This document shows positions 44,323-54,951 of a stretch of 64,000 bases of DNA, piece after piece. Within the stretch, counting starts at the first letter, position 1, and every line of letters starts with the position of its first letter. The notes under the pieces are model-generated. The model made no database searches. It saw nothing but the letters and a program-made list of their open reading frames with translations, and was not told the origin of the DNA. The stretch is from Imbricaverruca yamaguchii. Its lineage: Eukaryota; Arthropoda; Thecostraca; Neoverrucidae. The position numbers and the translations under genes are program-made. The stretch is from NCBI GenBank assembly GCA_034440575.1, contig JAOTOL010001642.1, positions 3,646,501 through 3,710,500 of the forward strand. Direction: 5' to 3'.

Positions 44323-45390
44323 GTGATAGTCAGCAGCAGGACGGCAGACTCGGCGCCGTCCAGCCCACACAAGACCGAGCTGCAGCTGTCTTTCGCCGGC
44401 GGCGTCTCGTGGATGGCTACCTCGCGCGGCAGTGTCGGTTCGGAGCGGACCGCCTCGCGCGGCAGTGTCGGTTCGGAGCGGACCGCCTCGCGCGGCAGTG
44501 TCGGTTCGGAGCGGACCGCCTCGCGCGGCAGTGTCGGTTCGGAGCGGACCGCCTCGCGCGGCAGTGTCGGTTCGGAGCGGACCGCCTCGCGCGGCAGTGT
44601 CGGTTCGGAGCGGACCGCCTCGCGCGGCAGTGTCTGTTCGGAGCGGACCGCCTCGAGCGGTAGTGTCGGCTCGGAGCGGACCGCCTCGAGCGGCAGTGTC
44701 GGTTCGGAGCGGACCGCAGCCTCGGCGGACGCCGGCCGCGCCTCGGGCCGCGACGTTGGCGCTCTGCCACAAACCGCCACGGCAGCTGACAGATATGGGA
44801 TATCGAATCGGGCGGCGGTCCCATTGATCAATGCGTTTCAAGTTGATGTAGGGAGAGTAACCGCTGGAGACCCGTCTAAAGCAATGCGATGTGAGCACGC
44901 TCTGGAGAGCAAGAGACAAAAACAGGAAAGAATGAGGCATGAAACAAATCTGAAGAAGGAACACGGGTTTACAGCATTATATTTCGGTCAACGGGAAGCT
45001 AAACCTTTAGCACGGACACGGATACCGCAAGCTTATCAAAAGCGTATTCGCAGCGGAAATTGTGCAACAGGAGCATTTGCAGTGGTAGCCGAGCTCGGTG
45101 GAGAATATCTCACGCACTTCACGCCGCTTTCAGGGAAAGTCGCAAATGTAGCTGCGAACTGCAGTCTGTGGAGTATAACGCGGACGATGTGCGAGTTATT
45201 TATTGACCGGCATGGAACCGCCGTGAATTATGCAGGTATCTGCTGTCGCTTTGGGGTTGGGCAAGATAAATCGATGCACTTCTTGCATGTTCGTTGGATC
45301 CGAGTGAGATCAGCTCAGAAGAGATGTTTGAGGAAGTTTACGGTGTGCCGAAGAGACCAAAATCCTTCGTTAGCTCGGAGGACAGACTAA
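44323..45390 (+). CDS. Repeat-expanded ORF, uncharacterised metazoan family-like
   Basis: A 355-codon open frame. Residues about 35-140 are nine or more copies of the 11-aa unit SRGSVGSERTA. After that, RYGISNRAAVPLINAFQVD (about 166-184), FTALYFGQREAK (about 232), GGEYLTHFTPLSGKV (about 270) and RHGTAVNYAG (about 305) resemble a widespread metazoan family. As I recall it, that family has YGVSDRAAA...LQDVG, LYFDGRK, YLGHVTP.SG and CDGT.VNTG, occurs in many copies in invertebrate genomes and is probably mobile-element-derived. The C-terminus departs from the family, and a better continuation (ALLACSLDPSEISSEEMFEE) lies in another frame from about 45277. Probably a fragment rather than a working gene. 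Confidence 0.45.
   Translation: MIVSSRTADSAPSSPHKTELQLSFAGGVSWMATSRGSVGSERTASRGSVGSERTASRGSVGSERTASRGSVGSERTASRGSVGSERTASRGSVGSERTASRGSVCSERTASSGSVGSERTASSGSVGSERTAASADAGRASGRDVGALPQTATAADRYGISNRAAVPLINAFQVDVGRVTAGDPSKAMRCEHALESKRQKQERMRHETNLKKEHGFTALYFGQREAKPLARTRIPQAYQKRIRSGNCATGAFAVVAELGGEYLTHFTPLSGKVANVAANCSLWSITRTMCELFIDRHGTAVNYAGICCRFGVGQDKSMHFLHVRWIRVRSAQKRCLRKFTVCRRDQNPSLARRTD
44415..44712. repeat. 33-bp minisatellite, nine copies
   Basis: Unit GGCAGTGTCGGTTCGGAGCG plus GACCGCCTCGCGC, nearly identical between copies, so recently expanded or homogenised. It has no stop in most frames. Confidence 0.97.
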
Positions 45391-46544
45391 TCCTTCAGCG
45401 GCCCGCTCGGAGAGCGCTCGTCCGCTAGAGTAGAGACTCCGCCGCCAATTCTGTCTGAGTCGGTATCGGGGAAGGTGAACCCAATCCCTGATGAGATGGC
45501 GCGTAATGTGGCTTTGCATAAAGGCATAGATTGAGATCCATCGAAAATCTATCCAGAGTGAGTAGGAGATTCCAGCCCGAAGCAAATCGGTTTTGGAGTT
45601 TTCCCGGCCTCTCCTATGGTTTGCCTTGCGTTTATATTTATTTTTCTTTCAATATAAAATGTTCTAGGAAGGGTCCTGAATGCCCATCCCCCTCCCCTCG
45701 AGAGAGTCCACCCATGCATGGAGGGTCGCATCAGTACTGCTCAGAGGTTCGGAAAAGAAACTATTTCCGCTTCTGGGTGCGACTACCGCGGGACCTGTCA
45801 GGCGCAGATCCAGCCGTCGCTGAGTGCGTCATCCAGACGAATGGCTGCTGGGCCCAGCCGGAAGCCGTCTCGCTCCCAAAGGCAGCCGACGGCGACGCAG
45901 CCGTTGGCGGCGGAGCGGTCGCACTGGTGCTGACGTGCCGCTCGAACGAGTCCAGCCGAGGTGCCCGGCCGATTAGGACGCCCAGCATCAGATTGGGTGT
46001 CGCTTCTGATGCTGACGTCATCGGCTGGGAGGCCGTACGTGTGACTCAGCTGCCACCGCTGTCAAGGGACTCCAACGAGGACGTCGAGCGCATGACCGGC
46101 CCCCGGTGAAAATCCGGAACATGTTCACAAACAAGCCGTGGAGTGTGCAGCGCACGTGGTGGCAGGAGCCTCGGCCACCAATGTCGGCCAAGGGGCGCGG
46201 CACGGGCCCTTGGTCCGTGCCGTGCTCACCTGGCTGCTGCACAGATCACCCAGCTCATCTGTGTCGCCTGGCGCACCAGAAAAACTGTCTCCAATCACCA
46301 GTCACCACCAAAAAACATTTACACACATAAAGGCAAGCCGCGCCGCCCTGATTTGTGCACGACAGCTCGGGGATATTCTCGTCTTTCATATGAAGTGGAC
46401 TGGACCATTGAGCGTAGGTATCGAAGTCGGTATCCTCGATATCGACTGCCTCACATGTGTGCCTGCTAACATCATGACGATCCACGTCGCAATGTTTATT
46501 GGTTGGTTCACGACACACTTTATGCACAGTCACGGCTAATGGCG
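45391..46544. other. No gene recognised
   Basis: An open frame at 45531-46109 (192 codons, +) is GC-rich and lacks a recognisable domain. It might be a decayed element. Confidence 0.35.
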
Positions 46545-46675
46545 CCGCCCACACTGTTTCGCCGGTGGGCCGCGGGATTGGGAAATGTCCTGAGTGGCGC
46601 TAGAGTCGAACCCGGGACCTTTGGTACCCATAGCCCGACACCTTAACCACTCGGCCATTCCCGCCCCTCCACGTC
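46545..46675 (-). mobile_element. tRNA-derived SINE-like head
   Basis: On the - strand, GAATGGCCGAGTGGTTAAGG is a strong A box (Leu/Ser type), and GGGTTCGACTCTAG about 35 bases later is a strong B box. The acceptor and T stems do not close, and no class II variable arm is present, so this is a SINE and not a tRNA gene. Confidence 0.6.
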
Positions 46676-46951
46676 GCAATGAATAATTCGCCGGCGTGAA
46701 CGGTAATTTGTACTGTGATAGGGAACGCACGGTGGGAAAGAATAGCAGCATGTAGGACATGGACAATTGAGGAGCATTCCGTGGCGCATCTGCTCATAAA
46801 TACCTCGGTCTCAGAGATGCGTGGGCAATGACGTAGCCAGGACTTAGTCCACGAAATAGGGTGGTCATCTGTAGTGGGTCCCTCCTGACTTAAACCCCAA
46901 GCATTTTTCCGAAACTGCTCGGATTTCGGGCATTTTCATTACGAAAGAAGG

Positions 46952-46955
<4 letters not shown>

Positions 46956-47019
<64 letters not shown>
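46956..47019. repeat. (TA)n microsatellite
   Basis: Uninterrupted TA for more than 60 bases. Confidence 0.98.
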
Positions 47020-47023
<4 letters not shown>

Positions 47024-48131
47024 CCTGTCTGATATGCCTTCAAGTATTAGAAAGTGGAGACCAGAAGACGCTTGATATACGATGCAATACATGATATACA
47101 AAGCCAGCATTTCGCTGCAATCGTAGGTTTTGAAAGACGGCCATTGCACAATTGACCGTCGTCACCACCTCCTGAGCTCTCCTTAGTTCAGGCGCTGCAA
47201 TGGTAGGCGCCATGCAAATGATGGATGTATGTTGATGATAATTGTTGTTGGCGCTGACGGCAACGCTAACTGTGTTGTTAAAAGTTGATGGCGTCATAGC
47301 GGAGTATTGTGTTTGGGGCGATTGTGCTTGTCCCGGCTAGGGTACATTAGGTTATATTATATTATGCTATATAACCTTACCTATATTATGTTACCTGATA
47401 TTAGGCAATGATATCTTATCGTGGCTTCAGTTAGGATGAGCTATTTTATTTGTATATTATTTATATATTTAAAAATCACGTAGTATCGCGCAGGATATCC
47501 TGCCCGTATCGCAATCACAATACTTCGCCGCTGACTGAAAAGTGAACATTTGCGGATGAAATGAGTGGCCTTACCGTCTTCATTACGCTCATAGACGTTG
47601 ATTTCGTAGATGCATTCCAAGAACTCAAAAATCACTTGAAACATAATGTGAATATCGTGGTACATTTCCTCCGTACGATCCACGTACGGAGGAATGACTA
47701 CGTCCATCCATGACCATGACGTCATGAATTGTATCGACCGTCGCCGACTGGAATGCAAGCATTTTCGGAGAAAATGAGTGGTCGCGTCGTCTTAATCACG
47801 TTCATGGATATCGTGTTAGAAAAAATCGGCAATGGCTTACAAACATACATTTATCGGCTAAGCTAGGTTACGCTAGGCACGTTGCGATTATAAGAAACGG
47901 ACACAAAAACAGCATTTTACCTTGCTGTATTTTGTACTTCAATTCGGTAAGCAGTACTGGATTCTGGGTGAATCGGAATGCGGAATGCTTGCCTCTGGTG
48001 CTTGCTGTTGATTGCTTCATTTCACGAACATGGCGCGGCTGTAGCATCATGAGAACATTAGTCGGAACAGGTGAAATGTAGAATAATCGGTGTCGTCCAA
48101 AGCTGTCTACTGCAGGTGTGCGAACGATCTG
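47020..48131. other. No gene recognised
   Basis: AT-rich intergenic DNA with TATTATATTATGC-like simple stretches near 47350. Confidence 0.4.
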
Positions 48132-48146
48132 AATTCCGTCGTGAGT

Positions 48147-48199
48147 GGGCGCGAATGATCAACCCTGGTCGATGCGCCCTAAAGCCCAAATAACTAACT
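48147..48199 (+). mobile_element. Mini-insertion, 53 bp, with 15-bp TSD (type copy)
   Basis: Flanked by perfect AATTCCGTCGTGAGT at 48132-48146 and 48200-48214. Structure: GGGCGC (48147-48152), a 21-nt middle, GCGCCC (48174-48179), then TAAAGCCCAAATAACTAACT. The outer arms pair, and GATCA/TGGTC in the middle pair around a 4-nt loop. This is the clearest full copy of the family. Confidence 0.88.
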
Positions 48200-48214
48200 A
48201 ATTCCGTCGTGAGT

Positions 48215-50131
48215 ATCGACATCAGCAAAAACGCCATTTCCGCTAACCAAAGAACAAGCAGCGTTCTCATGGCGACCCGATGTTGCTAAAGAATATCAGA
48301 TTTGTCGCGCACGTTCTCAAAAGCACAGCCAAGGGGTGCGGGTGCCGACCCGCTCCCCTTAGCAAACAAAAAGACACTGACTAGATCGCACGAGAAACGT
48401 TGAGGACGCCACCACCAAAAATTGGAGATTTTCTGCGCGCTTTGCGCGTCGATAGACTTCTTTGTTTTAGTAGATTTTTGGAGTCAACCTCCCGTAAGAA
48501 AATCTTGGGTTAATCTACGCCCTGCAGCTCAAACGTATCGTGAAAATTAGAACGAATTGTGCAAACGGAACGGCATGGAAAGCGATGATTTCGGAGAGCT
48601 GGTTCCTTGTCGCCACCAATGTTTTTGCTGCGCGTTGAGTGATAATGCAGTGTTGATTAACATCCCAAAAAAGCTTTATGGTGGCACAGTGCATGCATCC
48701 ATTTTTTACATTAAAATGTAGTAATTCAGTTCCGAGCTGGTCGCATCCATACCGTTCCTTCCATAACTTGGAACTAAGCATCCGTGCGATGAAATCGGTA
48801 AATGCTGAAATGCCAATATCGTGGTTCAGATCGATCCGCCTGACGTTACAGCTTTGCCAACTGTACTAAACGTGTGATTAGCAGCTATCCTAACAAATAC
48901 ATTTTCCATCGCGTGGACGGTTGATTCTTTCCAAAATGCGAACGCATGCATCGCATCATTATTAGGCGTCTTGAGAAAGTTCATCGATGCTGAATTTCCA
49001 CCTCAGATCTCTAAACACAGGGCATCGGTAGCGTCAGCAGGGCATCGGTTTTCAGAAATCATGAGTTGCGACGCCGTTTCGTTTAAACAAGAGCCAGCTT
49101 GGAAACCAGTGGATAACTGCCGGTTACTTACTATGCTGTTGATGCATGGTGGATATCACTAACCGCACCAGCTCTGACGAAATAAACAAAGTAGACAAGC
49201 GTTTGTATTTTGATGTTGTTCATGCGTTTGCCACCATGGCGAGTCCAGCATGTAGACGACTTAAAGGTATTGGATCGAAACTTAGGTTGTGTTTGTACTA
49301 GGGACCCAATGAAAGGCTGCGATATATTTTCACATTACACTTTTCACACTTTTGCTTGCACCAAGTGAGCGAGCCCAGCTTAAGTAGGCAAATTCGACCA
49401 TCTACATAACTATTTTGGCATCAAAATCACTTTTTTCATGCTGTGTTGGTTTCCATGCTTTATGCTCGATTGTACTATGCCCTCGTCTAATTTCCAAACA
49501 TTAAAACTGAAGCAAAATTCGGAAAAGAATCACCTGCATAACTTTAATTTTTTAAATCCAACTTCCATTAAATTCATGCGCACAAAATTCGCCCGTGTTG
49601 ATGGTCAGAGCTGAATGTCAATAGTTTCAATAATTCTGGACCACATCCGTGTAATAAATGTGCGTGAGGAGAACATCCGTGAATTAGCTGTGTGAGCAGA
49701 ATATCCGTGCAACAAATGTGCAAATGAGTATGGAGAGCAGGATGGGCCCCGAGGCTCGCTGTGTCCTGACAGTACTCAAGTAATCGCACACTGAGTTTCT
49801 CTTGATGCGTCTCAATAGAGAATGGATGGTCCTGCAGGACAAAAGTTTCATTGAAGACGAGACAGGTACATGCAATCCCAAACATTCCATAGTTTGTTTC
49901 AATGGTTAGGATAGCCAGACGGCAAGCATACATCAAATACGAGGATAGCCATGCTCCAATTCAACTCCAATGACCCGGAGGTTGGGTTGGTCATTCGAGA
50001 CCTGGCCGTCCACGGACGCCCTCGAGCCGCGTGAATGCAGTGTTGGTGGTGTGATAGGCCCGGTGCTGGTCAGAGGAATGGCACCAGCCGTATGGCCGGC
50101 CACTAAATACATAGCAGCCATTCAGCCTCCA
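48215..50131. other. No gene recognised
   Basis: Only short frames are present, with no conserved protein or RNA gene. Confidence 0.4.
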
Positions 50132-50141
50132 AACCGACAAA

Positions 50142-50305
50142 GTTAGGGGACGAGAAGTCTGGGGGTAAGTTGCTCGTCTTACAATCGAAAGGTTGCGGGT
50201 TCGAGTCTCACCGGTCGCTACTCTTCGCCCGCGACCAGTCGGCATGAGAGATTGACGACGCTGCATGACTCAACGGTCGATGTGTCGTAAAACCAATAAC
50301 CGACC
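50142..50305 (+). mobile_element. Full-length tRNA-derived SINE, about 164 bp
   Basis: Flanked by AACCGACAAA (50132-50141 and 50306-50315). The tRNA-related head has GGTTGCGGGTTCGAGTCTC, a near-perfect B box, preceded by an A-box-like GGGGTAAGTTGCTCG. The 3' end holds a stem-loop, CGACGC (50256-50261) with GTGTCG (50282-50287), then TAAAACCAATAACCGACC. The tail is shared with the mini-insertions elsewhere in the window. Confidence 0.8.
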
Positions 50306-50379
50306 AACCGACAAATTTGAAGCAAAATGGAACCCTTGACAATAACTATGTATGTGTATATACATTTTCCATAATGGAT

Positions 50380-50455
50380 ATGTAATATATATATTACAAA
50401 TATAATAAAATAATACAAATAAAATATACATTACATATATGTAATGTATATTTTA
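50380..50455. repeat. AT-rich palindromic stretch
   Basis: Contains TACATTACATATATGTAATG followed by TA, a near-perfect inverted repeat, in (TA)-rich DNA. Confidence 0.7.
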
Positions 50456-50624
50456 CGAAGAAAGCGCATGTTTACACACTTATGGCGGCGATGTACAAAA
50501 CGGTATTTTTGTAAAGTCTAACAACAAACGAGTTCATTTTCTGCCGCATGGGCCAAGTCCGACCCAACGGGTTTCGACTCCCCGCAAATCCAGCGTGTGA
50601 ATGTGCCAGTGAGCTTGCGTTTAC

Positions 50625-50745
50625 ATGCATGCATACATGCATACATGCTTATACACACATAGATGCACATACACACATGCATGTACACATACACATACAT
50701 GCACACACATACGCATACATGTACATGCACATGCATGCACATATG
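50625..50745. repeat. CATACATG/CACATA simple repeat
   Basis: Interspersed CATA, CATG and CACA words giving Met/His-rich pseudo-frames. Confidence 0.9.
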
Positions 50746-52130
50746 TATTCCGATACTGACGAAATAGTGGTATAGTTTCGAGATTGCGTGCGAAAGTCAA
50801 ACGCCATGACGTGATCCCGGACTTGACTGAAGTTATTGGACGGCCCGGACGTCTTAGTCTGCTATCGAACGTCGCCACTCGCGCGCTCACGTGCTCGATT
50901 GGGAGTCACTCATCATCAGACGCTGACAGCACCCCATTCGCTGGGATTCCACTTCGGACCCAACGGTACGAAGCTGGCGATTTGTGGGGATCCCGTGGAG
51001 GCCTGTGTGGTGCGGACCATCTATTCCTGCCCGGTCTGAGGTCGACCTCCAGTCGGCACTGGCCGGCAAACTTTGAACCATAGAGCGGCTTGTAGCTCGT
51101 GGGACTCGCCTGGGTGGCGTGGTCGAGCGCGATTTGGCATCCGTTGCGAAATATGTGGCAATGTCAAAATGCCCGGCTCACGCTGACATTAGCTCACGGA
51201 GTTGAGACCATGAAGTATGGATCCGGCGAAGATGTCGGCGGAGAGCCTGGGGCGATCTGGCACATCGGCCACGCGATTGCGCCGAGAAACCCGCAGAGGA
51301 GTATTGCACCGCTGTCACGTTGGTGGACAAGATCCTGTCAGCTTCGACGGCTAGTGCAATTTCCAAGTGATGGAAAGGAAACTGCGCCGGTCACAGGCGC
51401 TCAGCAGGTCGCCTTCACCACATAGAAAATACTCGCCAGGTTGCTTGCTGTACTCGTTGAATACTCGTGTTTTGTGTGTTTGTGTGTGCGTGTGGATGCA
51501 TGTGTGGGCGCGAACGCGTCTGCTGAATGCACAACTTGTTATATGAATCGCACGTGACACTGCCGATTTCTCGTCGAAATACTTTCCAGTCCACCTCGCA
51601 TCCGGTCGGACGCTGGTTGTCGTGGGAATCGCCACGGTGGGCAACGGGAACCGCATACACAAACCTCCTGAACTCAACATCACGTCACGGCGTTACATGG
51701 AAAAATCGATCCCGAAATCTTGTCGCTCCCCCCCCCCCTCCCCTCACGCAGACTCGGTGGTGGTGCTCGTGCTGGCGCCGCTCACTGCGTCAAACGGCAC
51801 ACATAGTAAACGGCTCTTTATTAGCTCGGGAATGATCGACCAGCCTCGTGATGAGTTTTCTGACTGCATGTACACCGCGCCATGTCGGTCTGGCGCCCCG
51901 AATCGCCAGCACCGGGACACTGCGCGTGCACGACCGTCCAACGGTATGTGGCGGTTACCCAACTGTCGTATAAAACACCCATCCGCCCGGACGCCTCGTA
52001 GATCCCGCATACGTATCGTGAATCACGGCCGTCGCTCGCACACCACGGTCAGCTGTGTATAAAATTGGCGCCAGACGCCAGACCGGCGCGCCATTTCTCC
52101 ACACCAATCACGGAAGTGTACGGGATAGGA
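50746..52130. other. No gene recognised
   Basis: Short frames only. A GT-rich patch lies near 51470-51510. Confidence 0.4.
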
Positions 52131-52335
52131 TGGATAGGACGGGACGGGACGGGACGGGACGGGACAAAGCCGGAGAGCGCGGCAAGATCGATTAGCCCAG
52201 GCCGAGCCGGATCAGATCAGATCAGATCAGACCAGACCGGATAAAATCAGACCAGACCGGACCAAGTCAGACCAGACTAGACCAAGTCTGGCCAGACCGG
52301 ACCGTGCCAGACAATCCCGAACCAGCCGGAACCAA
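52130..52335. repeat. GGGAC and CAGACCGGAC/GATCA short repeats
   Basis: GGGACGGGAC pentamers (52139-52165) followed by GATCAGATCAGA and CCAGACCGGACCA words. Confidence 0.85.
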
Positions 52336-52418
52336 ATCTGACTTGACCCGCTAGGTCCGGGACAGAGGATGGGAGGGAAGTGGGGGGATTTTCACTGTCG
52401 TGTACACTAGATACGGCC

Positions 52419-52560
52419 CGCATCTCCACCGTCGTCGGCACCTGCACAGTAACGATGCCTCCAGTTCGCATCGGTCAGTTGGGAAGACCTGCATCTCCAC
52501 CGTCGTCGGCACCTGCACGGTAACGATGCCTCCAGTTCGCATCGGTCAGTTCGGAAGACC
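52419..52560. repeat. 71-bp tandem duplication
   Basis: 52419-52489 and 52490-52560 differ at only three positions. The unit includes ACCGTCGTCGGCACCTGCAC. Confidence 0.95.
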
Positions 52561-52834
52561 GACGCTCGAGGCTCCAGCAGCAATTAATAGCAGCAGTTGG
52601 TGCAGCAGTAGCAGCAATAGATTGCACGACGGGTGACGGGTCACCCCGGGGCAGAACACCACGACCAATATCGACAAGGGGCAGAAGAGCAGATAGTGGG
52701 CGGGGTACCACAGCACCAGGAAAGGACGGGGCGGCCGCAGCGCCCCGGCAGGAGCTTCGAGGCGCTGATACAGGACGGAGAGGATAGCAGAGTGTCAGTA
52801 AAGGACGGGTAGGATAGCGTGGTGCCAGAAAATG

Positions 52835-53230
52835 GGCGGGGAGTGTAGCGGAGTGCCAGTTCATGGTGGGGAGTGTAGCGGAGTGCAAGGGCAGGGTGGG
52901 GAGTGTAGCGGATTGCCAGGACAGGGTGGAGTATGTAGCAGATTGCCAGGACAGGGTGGAGTATGTAGCGGAGTGCCAGTGCATGGTGGAGTGTGTAGCG
53001 GAGTGCCAGTGCATGGTTGAGTGTGTAGCGGAGTGCCAGTGCATGGTGGGGAGCGTAGCGGAGTGCCAGGGCAGAGTGGGGATTGTAGCGGAGTTCCCGG
53101 ACGGTGTGGGAAGAGTAGCGGAGTATCAGGACAGGATGGGGAGAGTAGCGAAGTGCCAGGACAGGACGTGGAGTGTAGCGGAGTGTCAGGACAGGATGGG
53201 GAGTGTAGTGGAGCGCCAGGACAGGGTGAC
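52835..53230. repeat. 30-bp minisatellite, about 13 copies
   Basis: Unit GTAGCGGAGTGCCAGTGCAT plus GGTGGGGAGT, with variants carrying GGACAGG instead of TGCATGG. It creates long frames on both strands that are not genes. Confidence 0.95.
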
Positions 53231-53526
53231 CCAGCCGGAGCATATCGGGAGAAAGAGGAGCGAGCGGCACAACGCCACGGTCTGGTCATTTGATGCACTA
53301 TTGTCGGATGTTTAGAAAACGATTGGGAACTATCAACAGGACGACGTGACTACGTAGCTGGCGGGAGTTGTCCACGGCAACAATGTGTCGCGAATGGAGG
53401 TCAGCTGACGGAGGACACAGCCGGTTAGGACATGCAAGGAACAGTCCACGCGACTCGCTCGCCACACACGGAGACGGGGGCTGCAACGAGCACAAACGCC
53501 GCCGCGTGCCGCTGAGATCACAGCAG
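53231..53526. other. No gene recognised
   Basis: Mixed-composition spacer between the 30-bp array and the G-rich tract. Confidence 0.4.
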
Positions 53527-53573
53527 ACGGCGGGGGAGGGGAGGGGAGGGGGGGGGAGGGGGAGGGGGACCAG
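53527..53573. repeat. G-rich purine tract
   Basis: GGGGAGGGGAGGGGAGGGGG-type run that could form a G-quadruplex on the + strand. Confidence 0.85.
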
Positions 53574-53967
53574 ATAAGCCAGCATCGGCAGGCGACATGG
53601 CGTCAGGGTTCGAGCCCGCCAACACGCGCCAATTCGGGTCCGGATAGGGGAATCGCAAGCAAGCACCACAATGTAAAATTGAGCGCACGTATAAAAACGA
53701 AACCTAGCAAAATGTCCACGGAACCCGGTAGAAGCTCGAGGGGCTAGGACAAAAATCCGACGTGACTACCTTCTTGGTGCGAGTGATACACGGTCACTAT
53801 CAACATTGATAGGATTACGGAACACCGTGGGCAACACAGCGGATAATGGGCATCTCGAACAGGGTGGCATACAACGGTGATATGGCCACCAGCATATGTA
53901 CGGTCGATATGGCACATAGAAGCTCGGCGCTGTGGCAGTTTGCAGAATACTGAAACGACACCCCATG

Positions 53968-54062
53968 GCCAATCCATGTCCATGTCCATATCCATGTCCA
54001 TAGTCCATAGTCCATGGTCCATGGTCCATGTCCATATCCATATCCATAGTTCACAGTCCATG
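53968..54062. repeat. CCATGT/CCATAT/CCATAGT hexamer-heptamer repeat
   Basis: About 14 imperfect units of TCCATGTCCATATCCA. Not coding. Confidence 0.95.
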
Positions 54063-54767
54063 TTGTTAATACATGCATATTCGCCGGGTGCATTCGGTTA
54101 TCCCATATAAGTGAGGAATTTTGTCACAGTCGTTTCTTGCGCACTCTTCTTCGAACGACTTTTCAACAGCGGAAATCCTTGTGACACAGTTTGCGCTCGA
54201 CTTTCATTCCGGAACATATCGCAGCATAGGCTTCTGCACGGGAGACGAAGAATCGATCTCTTGAATCGCAAAATATCACCGCGTTACATTCAGGGGGCAC
54301 AAAGCGAATCAAATCATCGACGCGTTGACATATCGTAAGGAAATACTACAATCCTTCCAATCAACCGACATCACTTCGGGACGATTATCCCACACTAGTG
54401 GACACGTAACACTGCCGCCTAGCTCACCGACGCAACCATCACTAGTAAACATCCTTCACGCAGCGCGACCTTAATAAAAACGCGAGGCCGCGTGCCTAAA
54501 ACAGCACATCGGCTCCATTCACCGCGGCCGGGCGAGCTGGCACCGGAGCCGATCCAGTTCCAGCACAGCTCCAGTGCAGCTCCAGCACAGCTCCAGTGCA
54601 GCTCCAGCACCGGCGACGCACCCGGGCACGGCGGCCGCGGCGCCGCCCTGCTCGGCAGAGCGGCCGCGGCCGCAGACTGGTCCCTGAGCAGGCCGCGGGC
54701 GCTGCGGGCGTCCAGACGCGCGGACGTCCGCCACGCGCACGCGCGACCTCCGCGGCTGCGGCACCGG
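54063..54767 (-). other. EXT1 3' flank / probable 3' UTR
   Basis: Lies downstream of the EXT1 stop on the - strand. It includes a 12-bp-type repeat at about 54555-54610 (GCTCCAGTGCAGCTCCAGCA). Long open frames here come from high GC content. No clear AATAAA on the - strand was found close to the stop. Confidence 0.4.
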
Positions 54768-54951
54768 CTACGGCACCGGCACCGCCTCGAGGCGGCTGTA
54801 GCGTTTGCGCCAGACGGCCACCGGGTCGCGGTACAGCACCGGGTCGAGTCGGGTGGCCGAGCGCTGCAGCGGCATGTAGCCGAACACGGCCGCGAACGTG
54901 TTGAGGCACGAGTGCCGCTGCATGAAGTGCTCCTGGTCGCCCCACGGCGGT
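54768..54951 (-). CDS. EXT1: EXT1 last coding exon
   Basis: After the acceptor CTGTCCGGCAG, one base completes the split Arg codon. Sixty codons and TAG (54770-54768) follow, encoding [31 protein letters not shown] and [11 protein letters not shown]. The acceptor itself is formed by the last unit of the 50-bp minisatellite. Confidence 0.93.

Noticed and set aside
44415..44712. Functional repeat protein coded by the 33-bp array alone
   Set aside because: Several frames on both strands are open because of unit length. Openness is not evidence of coding.
45531..46109. 192-codon ORF as a gene
   Set aside because: No recognisable domain; equally open frames overlap it.
46600..46675. tRNA gene on the - strand
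   Set aside because: A and B boxes are good, but the acceptor and T stems do not pair and no proper variable arm exists. Better explained as a SINE head.
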